Source: Paenibacillus herberti (GTDB lineage: Bacteria > Bacillota > Bacilli > Paenibacillales > Paenibacillaceae). Taken from it: a DNA stretch of 45,427 nt. The stretch lies in assembly GCF_002233675.1 (NCBI RefSeq), contig NZ_NMUQ01000001.1:681017-726443 (forward strand). Direction: 5' to 3'. Made by a program: the position numbers and the translations under genes. The notes below the pieces were generated by a model that did not search any database, was not told where the DNA came from, and saw only the letters and a program-made list of their open reading frames with translations. Position 1 is the stretch's first letter, and every line of letters starts with the position of its first letter. This document shows positions 1 to 7,666 of the stretch, in pieces.

Positions 1-225
1 GTGCAGGCGCGTTTGTAAGTCACGCTCGTCAAATGACCTTAAAGCTGTCTGCATCATTTCAAAACCAGAGGGTCTGGCGGCGGATGGAACAAAAAAGTAT
101 TTTATTGGAATGAACGAGTAATTCCAAAATAAGTCTTGGAAATCCCGTTGCCCCTTCATTTGGGGAGGGGGAAGGTGACGGCTTATTTCATCCATTCTGG
201 ATTGAATCGCAAGTATCGCCTCCAT
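1..225 (-). CDS. Partial unknown gene running off the left edge
   Basis: The minus strand is open from the left edge to about 291, where an in-frame stop lies. The first in-frame ATG is at 225, giving 75 residues with no stop inside the window. The peptide has ordinary globular composition, including the stretches FIPIKYFFVPSAARPSGF and ALRSFDERDLQTRLH. I do not recognise the family. No good ribosome site precedes the ATG, so the true start may be missing or upstream. The frame ends almost exactly where the divergent lectin frame at 307 begins, which suggests a recombination junction near 283-306. Confidence 0.35.
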   Translation of the reverse strand, partial: MEAILAIQSRMDEISRHLPPPQMKGQRDFQDLFWNYSFIPIKYFFVPSAARPSGFEMMQTALRSFDERDLQTRLH

Positions 226-306
226 AACTGGATGAGATACCCAAGTCCGTTTTTCTCCAACGACTGATTCTATAGGCTTTCGTAATTTAGGTTAACCTTA
301 AACGGA

Positions 307-1410
307 GTGTCTTTAGATAATGGTGTCCTGATTATACAGTCAGCTCTGTCCAATCAATATAATCAACAATGGCAAATTAATAAGTCTGAAAACGGAACGT
401 ACACCTTAATCAATCGAAAGACCAAAAGTTATTTGGACGTGCAAAATCAGTCTCAGCTTGCTGGAACACCTCTTGTTCAATGGCTGCAAATAGCGGGCGC
501 AAGTCAGGAGTGGAGCTTTGAACTAAGCCGTACACTTCCTCCAACAGCGGTAGATACAACCAAAATCTATGCTCTAACCAATCGCAATAGCGGTAAGTCT
601 CTCGGTACAGTCAATAATTCCACGGCAGATGGCACCAGCATTGAACAGCGGAACTATACAGGAGCCGCAAGTCAAGATTGGAAGTTCATTGATGCAGGGG
701 CAGGTTATTTGAAAATTAAAAACGTCAATAGCGGCAAATTCATGGATATTGCAGGAGCTTCCACATCGGATAGTGCGAATAATATTTTGTGGACCGAAAC
801 GAATGGTTTAAATCAGCAATGGCAGTTAGTGGATGCAGGGTCTGGCTATTATAAAATCAAGAATCGCAATAGCGGTAAAATGCTGGCTATGAATGCCGGC
901 TCCACAGCGGATGGCGCATTAAGTATTCAATGGTCAGAAACAGGTTCCTTGAATCAGAACTGGAGCTTCTCGGAAGTCGCACCACTCGATTTAACAAAGT
1001 CGTATACGCTTACGAATCGGAATAGCGGTAAATCGCTGGGCATTGCGAATAATGCCACAACGGTTGTTCAGAACACATATGGCGCATCGTCAAGCCAAGC
1101 CTGGCAGATTATTTATGATTCAGCCGGTTATTACAAAGTTAAAAATGTGAACAGCGGCAAGTTTATGGACGTATCCGGCGCATCTATTGCAGATGGCGCA
1201 CAAGTTGTCCAATCGACTAGCAGTACGAGCATAAGTCAGCAATGGCAGCTGATTGATTTCGGAGGTGGCTACTTTATCGTCAAAAATCGTAATAGCGGGA
1301 AAGTGCTTTGTATGAACAATGGCACAACTGCGGAGGGCGGGGATAGTATTCAGTGGACGGTATCAGGTACGGCCAATCAAAATTGGAGTTTCACTGTTAT
1401 TACGCCATAA
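307..1410 (+). CDS. Ricin-type beta-trefoil lectin protein, 5'-truncated
   Basis: The product is built almost entirely from ricin B-like carbohydrate-binding repeats. Units of the type NRNSGKSL, NVNSGKFMD and NRNSGKML alternate with QQW/QNW closing motifs. Residues about 83-228 and 229-367 form two full trefoils of three repeats each. Residues 1-75 hold only the later repeats of another trefoil, so the first repeat is missing. There is no signal peptide and no catalytic domain, although such modules usually sit at the C-terminus of secreted glycoside hydrolases. The GTG at 307 is merely the first possible start, and the frame stays open only back to a stop at 283. This is most likely the 3' remnant of a larger secreted enzyme gene and may not be expressed. 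Confidence 0.75.
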   Translation: MSLDNGVLIIQSALSNQYNQQWQINKSENGTYTLINRKTKSYLDVQNQSQLAGTPLVQWLQIAGASQEWSFELSRTLPPTAVDTTKIYALTNRNSGKSLGTVNNSTADGTSIEQRNYTGAASQDWKFIDAGAGYLKIKNVNSGKFMDIAGASTSDSANNILWTETNGLNQQWQLVDAGSGYYKIKNRNSGKMLAMNAGSTADGALSIQWSETGSLNQNWSFSEVAPLDLTKSYTLTNRNSGKSLGIANNATTVVQNTYGASSSQAWQIIYDSAGYYKVKNVNSGKFMDVSGASIADGAQVVQSTSSTSISQQWQLIDFGGGYFIVKNRNSGKVLCMNNGTTAEGGDSIQWTVSGTANQNWSFTVITP

Positions 1411-1433
1411 TCGAAAGGATTCAAGTAAGACAG

Positions 1434-1468
1434 GAGCAGATTGCCGTGGTCGGTTCTGCTCTTTTTTG
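1434..1468 (+). terminator. Terminator after the lectin gene
   Basis: The arms GAGCAGA and TCTGCTC enclose a short loop and are followed by a run of six T. It lies 24 bases after the lectin stop codon. Confidence 0.75.
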
Positions 1469-1751
1469 TGGACCAATACGAAGTGAAAAGGAATAATGGA
1501 TAGGGTTGAAGAAATAGGTTTGGTTCGATGAGGAGAACTAGGCTTGAAGAAATGTAATAGAATACATACTTGTTAATGTTTTTTGGTATAGGGGCAAGAG
1601 GGCAAAGGCGGTTTAAGCAAGATGAAGCCGGATTCCCCTCCAAAGATTCACCTCAATTTGAAATTCGCTTGAAACAGTCGATCCCGATGACAGGTCTCTA
1701 CGGATCATCCAAAGACATTATTGAACTTAAGAAGAATCCAACAAAAACAAT

Positions 1752-2039
1752 ATGAACTTGATCAAGGAGAAAATATTGGGTAATGATTGGGCTCACGGTG
1801 CAGCTCATGGTGCTGATGCGTTGGATGAGATTGTTCAATGTGAGGAATGCACTGCTGAAATTCATAAGGAAGTTCTATCAGCAATTCAAAAGGTGTTATT
1901 TAACGGAACTTACACACGTGTGAATGTAAAACATTTTCTCAGAAGTCTATATTTCAGAATAAAGTGCTCCCCAGATGAGTATTCAGGTTTACTAGAAATT
2001 GTTCATAAAACAGAGAATGGGTTAAATAAATTTATGTAA
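1752..2039 (+). CDS. Small hypothetical protein
   Basis: This frame encodes 95 residues from the ATG at 1752. An AAGGAG at 1764-1769 sits six bases before an in-frame TTG at 1776, so the true product is probably 87 residues beginning near GNDWAHGAAHGADALDE. It has four cysteine or histidine-rich positions near the N-terminus (AHGAAHG, CEEC) and predicted helices after that. There is no signal peptide or membrane segment. I do not recognise the family. It sits alone between the lectin remnant and the AraC regulator, and a frame ending at 1755 just upstream looks non-coding. Confidence 0.45.
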   Translation: MNLIKEKILGNDWAHGAAHGADALDEIVQCEECTAEIHKEVLSAIQKVLFNGTYTRVNVKHFLRSLYFRIKCSPDEYSGLLEIVHKTENGLNKFM

Positions 2040-2119
2040 AAATTTTATAAAATAATGAAATCAGCATTGATCCAATAGTTGAATTTGTCTATGCAGTTAC
2101 TAGGGAGGCATTAGAGAAG

Positions 2120-2968
2120 ATGACGAAGATAATAGATGGTAGGGTCAGTCTAATGCCCATCCGATTGGTTGAGTTGTTAGTTGATCCCTCCAAATTGAAC
2201 TTGCAAAATCTCGTCATCTTGAGAGTTGGCCATATTCCGGTGAGAATTTCCCGCAGGAGGAACGCATTTTTCAACAACGTTGCGCTGGCCTATATTGCAG
2301 ACGGGAACGGGACTTACCAAGTGGATGGCGGACTGGTTCAGAACGTAGAGAAAGGAAGCTTTTTTTTTGTTTATCCCGGCAGCAAGTTCAACTATGGACC
2401 TGTGGAGGGGGGCTCGTGGGAAGAATATTATATCGATATGATCGGGAGTCGTGTAAGCGAGTTTGAAAAAAGAGGTTTAGTCCACAAAGGCAAGGTGCTG
2501 CAGGTCGGCGCCGACCCTGCTTGGGTCAGAAAGCTGAGAACTTTGGCTTCACTTTTGGAAAGCGGAATTCCCGCCAATGCGGATCGTGCTGCACTTCAGC
2601 TGGAATCTCTTTTGTTTGAATTCTCTTTAATGACAGATGGAAGTCCTTCTAAATCAAACAAAAACCTTGAAGTAATCGAAGATCTTGCTCACTATGTTTA
2701 TAATCCAATTGATGCCGGTGTCATTGCCCGCAGACATAATATTTCGGTTTCAACCCTGCGCCGGATCGTTAAGGAGCATTCGGGTTTTCCATTAAACGAA
2801 TATATCCACCGTTTGAAAATAAATGAGGCTAAAAAACTAATCGTTAATACGCCGACCAGTATAAAAGAAATTGCGCTGTCGCTCCAATACACGGATGTTT
2901 ACTACTTTTCACGCCTATTTAAAAAATACACCGGAATGTCAGCGAGAAAATTCCGTGAAAGCATCTAG
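2120..2968 (+). CDS. AraC-family transcriptional regulator
   Basis: This is a 282-residue regulator. The N-terminal half, about residues 30-110, looks like the cupin-type AraC ligand-binding domain (YIADGNGTYQVDGG, then FFFVYPGSKFNYGP). The C-terminal 100 residues hold two helix-turn-helix units, VIARRHNISVSTLRRIVKEH and IKEIALSLQYTDVYYFSRLF, followed by the family-typical KKYTGMSARKFR. It lies directly upstream of a sugar-type ABC transporter operon on the same strand, a standard arrangement in Paenibacillus where the regulator senses the transported sugar and activates the operon. A GGGAGG lies 12 bases before the ATG at 2120. An internal ATG at 2151 is possible but would cut into a conserved-looking start. 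Confidence 0.9.
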   Translation: MTKIIDGRVSLMPIRLVELLVDPSKLNLQNLVILRVGHIPVRISRRRNAFFNNVALAYIADGNGTYQVDGGLVQNVEKGSFFFVYPGSKFNYGPVEGGSWEEYYIDMIGSRVSEFEKRGLVHKGKVLQVGADPAWVRKLRTLASLLESGIPANADRAALQLESLLFEFSLMTDGSPSKSNKNLEVIEDLAHYVYNPIDAGVIARRHNISVSTLRRIVKEHSGFPLNEYIHRLKINEAKKLIVNTPTSIKEIALSLQYTDVYYFSRLFKKYTGMSARKFRESI

Positions 2969-2980
2969 TGACTTTGTCTT

Positions 2981-3012
2981 GGAAAATGAAACATGTGCAT
3001 GATTCATTTTCC
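2981..3012 (+). promoter_or_regulatory. Perfect 10-bp inverted repeat after the AraC gene
   Basis: GGAAAATGAA at 2981-2990 is exactly mirrored by TTCATTTTCC at 3003-3012. The loop contains a further CATG/CATG pairing. It is not followed by a T run, so it may be an RNA 3' hairpin or an operator rather than a terminator. Confidence 0.4.
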
Positions 3013-3020
3013 ACTTTAAT

Positions 3021-3055
3021 GAAAAAGTGTAGAACTTCAGTTCTGCACTTTTTTT
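3021..3055 (+). terminator. Terminator of the AraC gene
   Basis: AGTGTAGAAC pairs with GTTCTGCACT (one G-U pair) around a TCA loop. It is preceded by five A and followed by seven T, so it could work in both directions. It separates the regulator from the transporter operon. Confidence 0.85.
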
Positions 3056-3082
3056 GTCATTCTTTAAACGATTATTGAACTG

Positions 3083-3115
3083 ATCTGCATCTCATCTGCA
3101 TCTCATCTACATCTC
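3083..3115 (+). repeat. Three tandem 11-bp repeats upstream of the transporter operon
   Basis: ATCTGCATCTC occurs at 3083-3093 and 3094-3104, and a one-base variant ATCTACATCTC at 3105-3115. The period is close to one helical turn and the array ends 65 bases before the start codon of the binding-protein gene. AraC-type regulators often bind direct repeats, so this may be the operator of the upstream regulator; that is inference. Confidence 0.55.
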
Positions 3116-3180
3116 TTCCTGTTAATCTACCTACATAGTGGTCATGACTCAAAATCATAGAAGCTGGAGGAGTGTAAAAA

Positions 3181-4527
3181 ATGAAAAAAATGTTGTTAAT
3201 CCTACTTAGTTGTATGCTCATGATTTCTGTTTCTGCTTGTGCAAGCAACGACGGCAATGGGGGAACTAGGGGTGAGAACAAGACCGAAGAAGTTCAAACG
3301 AAAGGCGGCAATAAGACCGTTATTGTCTCGATGTTGTTTGTAAATGACTTTTTTAAGGAAGCGAAGCAAAAGTATGAAGCCAAATATCCAAATGTCAAGA
3401 TTGAGCTCAAGTATTTGCAAACGGCCGATAAATGGGGAGCGGAGGACTTAGAAAAATACATAAAAACGACGAATACGGAACTGTTGGCCGGCAAAGGGGC
3501 TGATGTGATCTTTATGGATCCATTGCCTTTAGGTAAATATGTGAATAATAAAGTGCTCGCGAATATGAGTGTAATGATGGAACAGGATCCGACGTTTCAG
3601 AAGGATGAATATTTCGATAATATTTTAGACAATGTCAAGGTGGGCGATGGCATCTACAGCATACCCTTGGGTTTCGGCCTGAGTACCCTGCTCGGAGACG
3701 AAGAAGCAATTGGGAAAGCTGGTGTAAGCTTCGACGACAAGACTTGGACCTGGAGTCAGTTAACCGAGGCAGCCAAACAACTGGTGAAGCAAGGAGATTA
3801 CAAATATGCGTTTGCTAACTTTCCTCCCGAAAGCATGTTAGCCGAGATGGTTACCGATAATTACGCCGAGTTTGTGGATGTGTCGAACCGAAAGGCAAAG
3901 TTCGAGTCTGAATCATTTACCCGTTTGCTCCAGCAAGTTAAAGCGATGTACGATGAAAAAATTGTCACTGAAAAACCTGGAGGTTCAGGAAAAGCATATT
4001 TTTCCCCTGTCTTCGTAAACTCTCCGAAGGAATATTTCAGCCTTACCAAAGTGGATTATGCCAAAGGGAAAGTGTATCAAAAGCCAAGTATAAGCGGACA
4101 GCATCCAGGGGGTTATTTCTATACCAATTCGACCCTCGGCATTAATGACAAATCTTCCGTCAAAGCGGAAGCATGGGATTTCGTCAAATTTCTTTTGTCT
4201 GAGGAGATGCAGGATATACCGAGCGATAGAGGCGGCTTTCCAATTAATAAAGGGACCTATGAAAAACAATTGAAACAACTGGTAGGCGAAGGAAAGGTTG
4301 AGGTCCAATATGGACCCGGTAAAGGCAAGATTGTCGAAATAAAAGATGCAGATGTTCAAGCGCTCAAACAGTTTGTTACCGGAGCGAGTAACCTCCTAGC
4401 GAACAATGATCCCGTAATCAAAGAGATGATATCCAAAGAGTCCGAAGCTTACTTTAGCGGACAGAAATCTACGGAGGAAGTAGGCAAGCTGATTCAAAAT
4501 CGGGTTACGACTTACTTGAATGAATAA
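3181..4527 (+). CDS. ABC transporter solute-binding lipoprotein (sugar type)
   Basis: This 448-residue protein has a lipoprotein signal peptide ending in VSAC, giving lipidation at Cys20 and anchoring outside the membrane. The mature part follows the family-1 sugar-binding plan: FKEAKQKYEAKYPNVKIE near the N-terminus, LLAGKGADVIFMDP, a central W-rich hinge (TWTWSQLTEAAKQL), and AEAWDFVKFLLSEEMQ toward the C-terminus. It probably delivers an oligosaccharide to the two downstream permeases. A GGAGGAG lies upstream of the ATG. The stop overlaps the next gene by 8 bases, so translation is likely coupled. The ligand cannot be read from the sequence. Confidence 0.92.
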   Translation: MKKMLLILLSCMLMISVSACASNDGNGGTRGENKTEEVQTKGGNKTVIVSMLFVNDFFKEAKQKYEAKYPNVKIELKYLQTADKWGAEDLEKYIKTTNTELLAGKGADVIFMDPLPLGKYVNNKVLANMSVMMEQDPTFQKDEYFDNILDNVKVGDGIYSIPLGFGLSTLLGDEEAIGKAGVSFDDKTWTWSQLTEAAKQLVKQGDYKYAFANFPPESMLAEMVTDNYAEFVDVSNRKAKFESESFTRLLQQVKAMYDEKIVTEKPGGSGKAYFSPVFVNSPKEYFSLTKVDYAKGKVYQKPSISGQHPGGYFYTNSTLGINDKSSVKAEAWDFVKFLLSEEMQDIPSDRGGFPINKGTYEKQLKQLVGEGKVEVQYGPGKGKIVEIKDADVQALKQFVTGASNLLANNDPVIKEMISKESEAYFSGQKSTEEVGKLIQNRVTTYLNE

Positions 4528-5410
4528 GGTGATTCAGCATATGAAGTTTCGACGGGTGCAAAAAGATTGGCCGGTGGCACTCCTTTTCTTGGCGCCAAGC
4601 GCGATCGGTTTTTCGATTTTTTATCTTATCCCGTTTGTTATGGGAACTTTCTATTCTTTCTTGGATCGTACAACTGATGGTTCTTTTGTTGGTCTCGCTA
4701 ACTATGAGGAGCTGCTCGCGAGCGGCTCCTTTCGCAAAGCGGCGGTGAACACTTTTCTTTTTACTGGAGTAAGTGTCCCACTCATCCTTATTCTGTCCCT
4801 ATTGCTGGCGCTTTTGCTGAATCAAAATATATATATTCGAAATTTGCTGAGAACCGCTTATGTATTGCCGCTCGTCGTACCGGTCGCCTCTATCGTCATG
4901 GTCTGGCAAATCTTATTCGATTGGAACGGTACGCTGAATGTTTGGATGCAGCATATGAATTTAGAACGGATTGATTGGATGAAATCCAAGTGGTCTATTG
5001 CGGTGCTCACCATAGTCTATATTTGGAAAAACATCGGGTACAACATTATTTTATTTTTGGCCGGGCTGCAAAGTATACCGAAGGACTATTACGAAACTGC
5101 GGAAGTCGAAGGTGCAGGGAGACTTCATAAATTGACTCATATTACGCTTGTTTATTTAACGCCGACGATGTTCTTTGTCATGTTAATGTCGATTATTAAT
5201 TCGTTCAAAGTGTTTCGTGAAACCTATATGATCGCAGGTGATTATCCGCATGACCGTATTTATATGCTGCAACATTATATGAACAATATGTTTCTATCGC
5301 TGGATATCCAGAAGCTGACGGCCGCAGCCACGCTAATGGTAGGCTGTATTCTTATCATCGTGACCGTAATGTTTTCGGTAGAACGCCGGTTTCGGCAATT
5401 TATGGATTAA
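4520..5410 (+). CDS. Sugar ABC transporter permease, MalF-like
   Basis: This 296-residue membrane protein has about six transmembrane segments. The binding-protein-dependent permease EAA loop (YYETAEVEGAGRLHKL, about residues 190-210) contacts the ATPase in this family. It starts inside the last codons of the binding-protein gene and is followed after two bases by the second permease, so the three form one operon. No ATPase gene is nearby. In Bacillus and Paenibacillus such carbohydrate importers commonly share one MsmX-type ATPase encoded elsewhere. Confidence 0.92.
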   Translation: MNKVIQHMKFRRVQKDWPVALLFLAPSAIGFSIFYLIPFVMGTFYSFLDRTTDGSFVGLANYEELLASGSFRKAAVNTFLFTGVSVPLILILSLLLALLLNQNIYIRNLLRTAYVLPLVVPVASIVMVWQILFDWNGTLNVWMQHMNLERIDWMKSKWSIAVLTIVYIWKNIGYNIILFLAGLQSIPKDYYETAEVEGAGRLHKLTHITLVYLTPTMFFVMLMSIINSFKVFRETYMIAGDYPHDRIYMLQHYMNNMFLSLDIQKLTAAATLMVGCILIIVTVMFSVERRFRQFMD

Positions 5411-5412
5411 GT

Positions 5413-6303
5413 GTGGTGAGACGGGTGAAAAAATCAGCTTTGTTCCATAGATATATACTGACGTTTATCATGATGATGATTGCCGCGATGATGTTATTTC
5501 CGATCGTAGTCACATTTACGAACTCGCTGATGACGGAGTTGGAGATCGGACATAATTATGGTCTCATCGGCAAAATGACGAATATCGAAGCGGGTGAGAA
5601 GGATGAATACATCAACTTGAAGCTAATTCCGGACTGGTTGACGTTACAGCAATATATGAAAGTGTTGCTGGAGAATACGACGTATATGAAGATGTTTTGG
5701 AACTCCGTAGCGATGGTTGTGCCGATTATTGCAGGACAAGTGTTTATCGCATCGCTTGCGGCATACGCTTTTGCCAAATTCCGTTTTCGCGGGCGAGATA
5801 AGTTGTTTGTTATTTACATCATGACGATGCTCATGCCGTTTCAAGTCACATTGGTTCCCAACTACATTATTTTAGAGAAGCTTGGACTGATAAACAGTAC
5901 AGCTTCGATCATACTACCGGGGATTTTTGGTGCTTTTGGCGTATTTATGCTTAGGCAGTTCATGTTACATATCCCGTATTCCTATATCGAAGCGGGCAAA
6001 ATTGACGGAGCGGGGCATTTGAGAATTTTCATACAGGTTATCGTCCCGCTCATACAACCTGGGCTTGCGGCATTGGTTGTTTTGTTATTTGTCGATTATT
6101 GGAATATGGTGGAGCAGCCGCTTATTTTTCTTGAAGATGCGTCCAAGCAGCCGTTGTCACTTTATTTGTCACGAATTAATGAAGGGGCGCGGGGTGTCAG
6201 TTTTGCTGCATCTGTGATATACATGGCGCCGATGGTGTTTTTGTTTATCTATGCGGAGTCTTACTTTATTGAAGGGGTTCAACTATCGGGAATTAAAGGA
6301 TAG
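5413..6303 (+). CDS. Sugar ABC transporter permease, MalG-like
   Basis: This 296-residue partner permease has a long N-terminal extracellular loop after the first membrane segment and an EAA loop, SYIEAGKIDGAGHLRIF, at about residues 189-205. It starts with GTG two bases after the previous stop. A second GTG follows at once at 5416 and another at 5425, so the exact start is uncertain within four codons. The loop MTNIEAGEKDEYINLKL between the first two membrane segments is longer than in classical MalG and contains charged residues. It should form the channel heterodimer with the MalF-like protein. Confidence 0.9.
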   Translation: MVRRVKKSALFHRYILTFIMMMIAAMMLFPIVVTFTNSLMTELEIGHNYGLIGKMTNIEAGEKDEYINLKLIPDWLTLQQYMKVLLENTTYMKMFWNSVAMVVPIIAGQVFIASLAAYAFAKFRFRGRDKLFVIYIMTMLMPFQVTLVPNYIILEKLGLINSTASIILPGIFGAFGVFMLRQFMLHIPYSYIEAGKIDGAGHLRIFIQVIVPLIQPGLAALVVLLFVDYWNMVEQPLIFLEDASKQPLSLYLSRINEGARGVSFAASVIYMAPMVFLFIYAESYFIEGVQLSGIKG

Positions 6304-6350
6304 TTTTCGCGTAGATTCAAGTTCCTTCGGAAAGATTTGAGGTGATTACA

Positions 6351-7505
6351 ATGGAATCCCAAAGAGCCGAACAAGCGGACACAAGCCGTAAACGAAAGAT
6401 TCGCCTCTTTTTCGGCTTGTTTATCAGTATCCTAATCACATTTACACTGCTTAGCAATACAATACTTTCCCTAACTTTGCCAAAGGTAATAACGGAAGAT
6501 CCGAAAAAGGGGGAGTTTGTACAATCGTACCTAGGCAGTGGACTATTGATGCCGCGGGAAGTATTGGAGTTAAAAAGTGAGGCAAATTGGAAAGCCAAGA
6601 AGGTGTATGTCAAGGAAGGGGACTCGGTCAAGAAAGACCAGAAGCTGGTGTCTTATGACAGCAAAGGGGCGGAAAGGCAAATTAAGGATGAACAAGCAAG
6701 TCTTCAGAAGCTTATCATTTCAATGGAAGGGCTACATAGTAGCTATATCGAGGCTTCGCAAAGCGGAGACGAGATCAGCATTCGGAGAGCTAAGCGAGAA
6801 ATACAGAGTGCTGAAATCGATCTTGGCATTCAGCAACGAAAAATTCAAAGTCTTCAGGATGTGCTGGAAAATAATCGGGAACTCGTCGCTCCGTTTGACG
6901 GCATCGTCACGAAAGTTGGTGCGACGGAGGGGGTTTCTTCCACATCAGGGGGACCTGATGTGGGAATCTACAACCGAATCCGGGGATTGCAGTTTGAAAT
7001 GCAAGTGCCTGCTAGTATAGCTGCTTTGCTGGAAATAGGTGAAACGCTTGATGTTCAAGTGATGGGAAGCGAAATTAAGGCTGCACAAATTAAAGGGAAA
7101 ATCACGGAAATTCACAATGAGGACCCCATTAATGAAGGTAATTTGCCCGCTGGACGTGAAGGCGGAGAAAAAGAAAGGGTTAAGCGCGTTCTTGTCGCGG
7201 TGCAGGAGGAGGAGCTGAAGGGCGGTGAACGGGTTCAAGTGCAGTTATCCAAACAGACGGTAGGCGAAACCGTATTGGTGTCCAGCAAAGCCATTCACGA
7301 GGACATTACCGGAAAGTATGTCTATACGCTTGAAGAAAGAAAAGGCCCGCTTGGCAATGCTTTCTACATTCAGAGAATGAACGTAACTGTCGCAGATTCC
7401 AATGATCAAGAAACAGCTGTTATCGAAGGATTGTATGAGTACGATCAAGTCATAGTCGAGAGCAGCGTACCGCTGCAAGAGGGTGAGCGGGTCCGATTGC
7501 AGTAA
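6351..7505 (+). CDS. HlyD/RND-type membrane fusion adaptor
   Basis: This 384-residue protein has an N-terminal anchor segment (about residues 20-43) and the adaptor plan: a split lipoyl-like hairpin (VYVKEGDSVKKDQKLVSYDS, later LVAPFDGIVTKVGATEG) flanking a coiled coil rich in Gln/Glu/Lys. Beta-barrel and membrane-proximal domains follow. I start at ATG 6351 because AGGTGAT lies just before it; a GTG at 6342 is in frame. Adaptors of this kind normally belong to exporters, so finding one as fourth gene of a sugar-importer operon is odd. The next exporter genes, at 30.4 kb, carry their own adaptor. No ATPase or FtsX-type permease accompanies it here. Confidence 0.85.
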   Translation: MESQRAEQADTSRKRKIRLFFGLFISILITFTLLSNTILSLTLPKVITEDPKKGEFVQSYLGSGLLMPREVLELKSEANWKAKKVYVKEGDSVKKDQKLVSYDSKGAERQIKDEQASLQKLIISMEGLHSSYIEASQSGDEISIRRAKREIQSAEIDLGIQQRKIQSLQDVLENNRELVAPFDGIVTKVGATEGVSSTSGGPDVGIYNRIRGLQFEMQVPASIAALLEIGETLDVQVMGSEIKAAQIKGKITEIHNEDPINEGNLPAGREGGEKERVKRVLVAVQEEELKGGERVQVQLSKQTVGETVLVSSKAIHEDITGKYVYTLEERKGPLGNAFYIQRMNVTVADSNDQETAVIEGLYEYDQVIVESSVPLQEGERVRLQ

Positions 7506-7538
7506 TCGACCCATTTGCAGGCAACCGGCTGTACTGAC

Positions 7539-7582
7539 AAAGAAATGCCCGCGTGTGACGAGCGATGCGGGCATTTCTTTTT
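7539..7582. terminator. Bidirectional terminator between convergent genes
   Basis: AAAGAAATGCCCGC pairs with GCGGGCATTTCTTT around a 13-base loop, with A and T runs on either side. It lies between the adaptor gene and the convergent ferritin-like gene. Confidence 0.9.
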
Positions 7583-7666
7583 GTATAAATTCCTTAAAAG
7601 CATGTAATCGCTTTGAAAACTTCTCCACAATCGGGCTCCTTAAATCGTTGGAGTCCGCTTCTGTAT

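Noticed and set aside
1570-1755. 61-residue frame before the small hypothetical gene
   Set aside because: No ribosome site, poor codon pattern and no recognisable sequence; likely chance.
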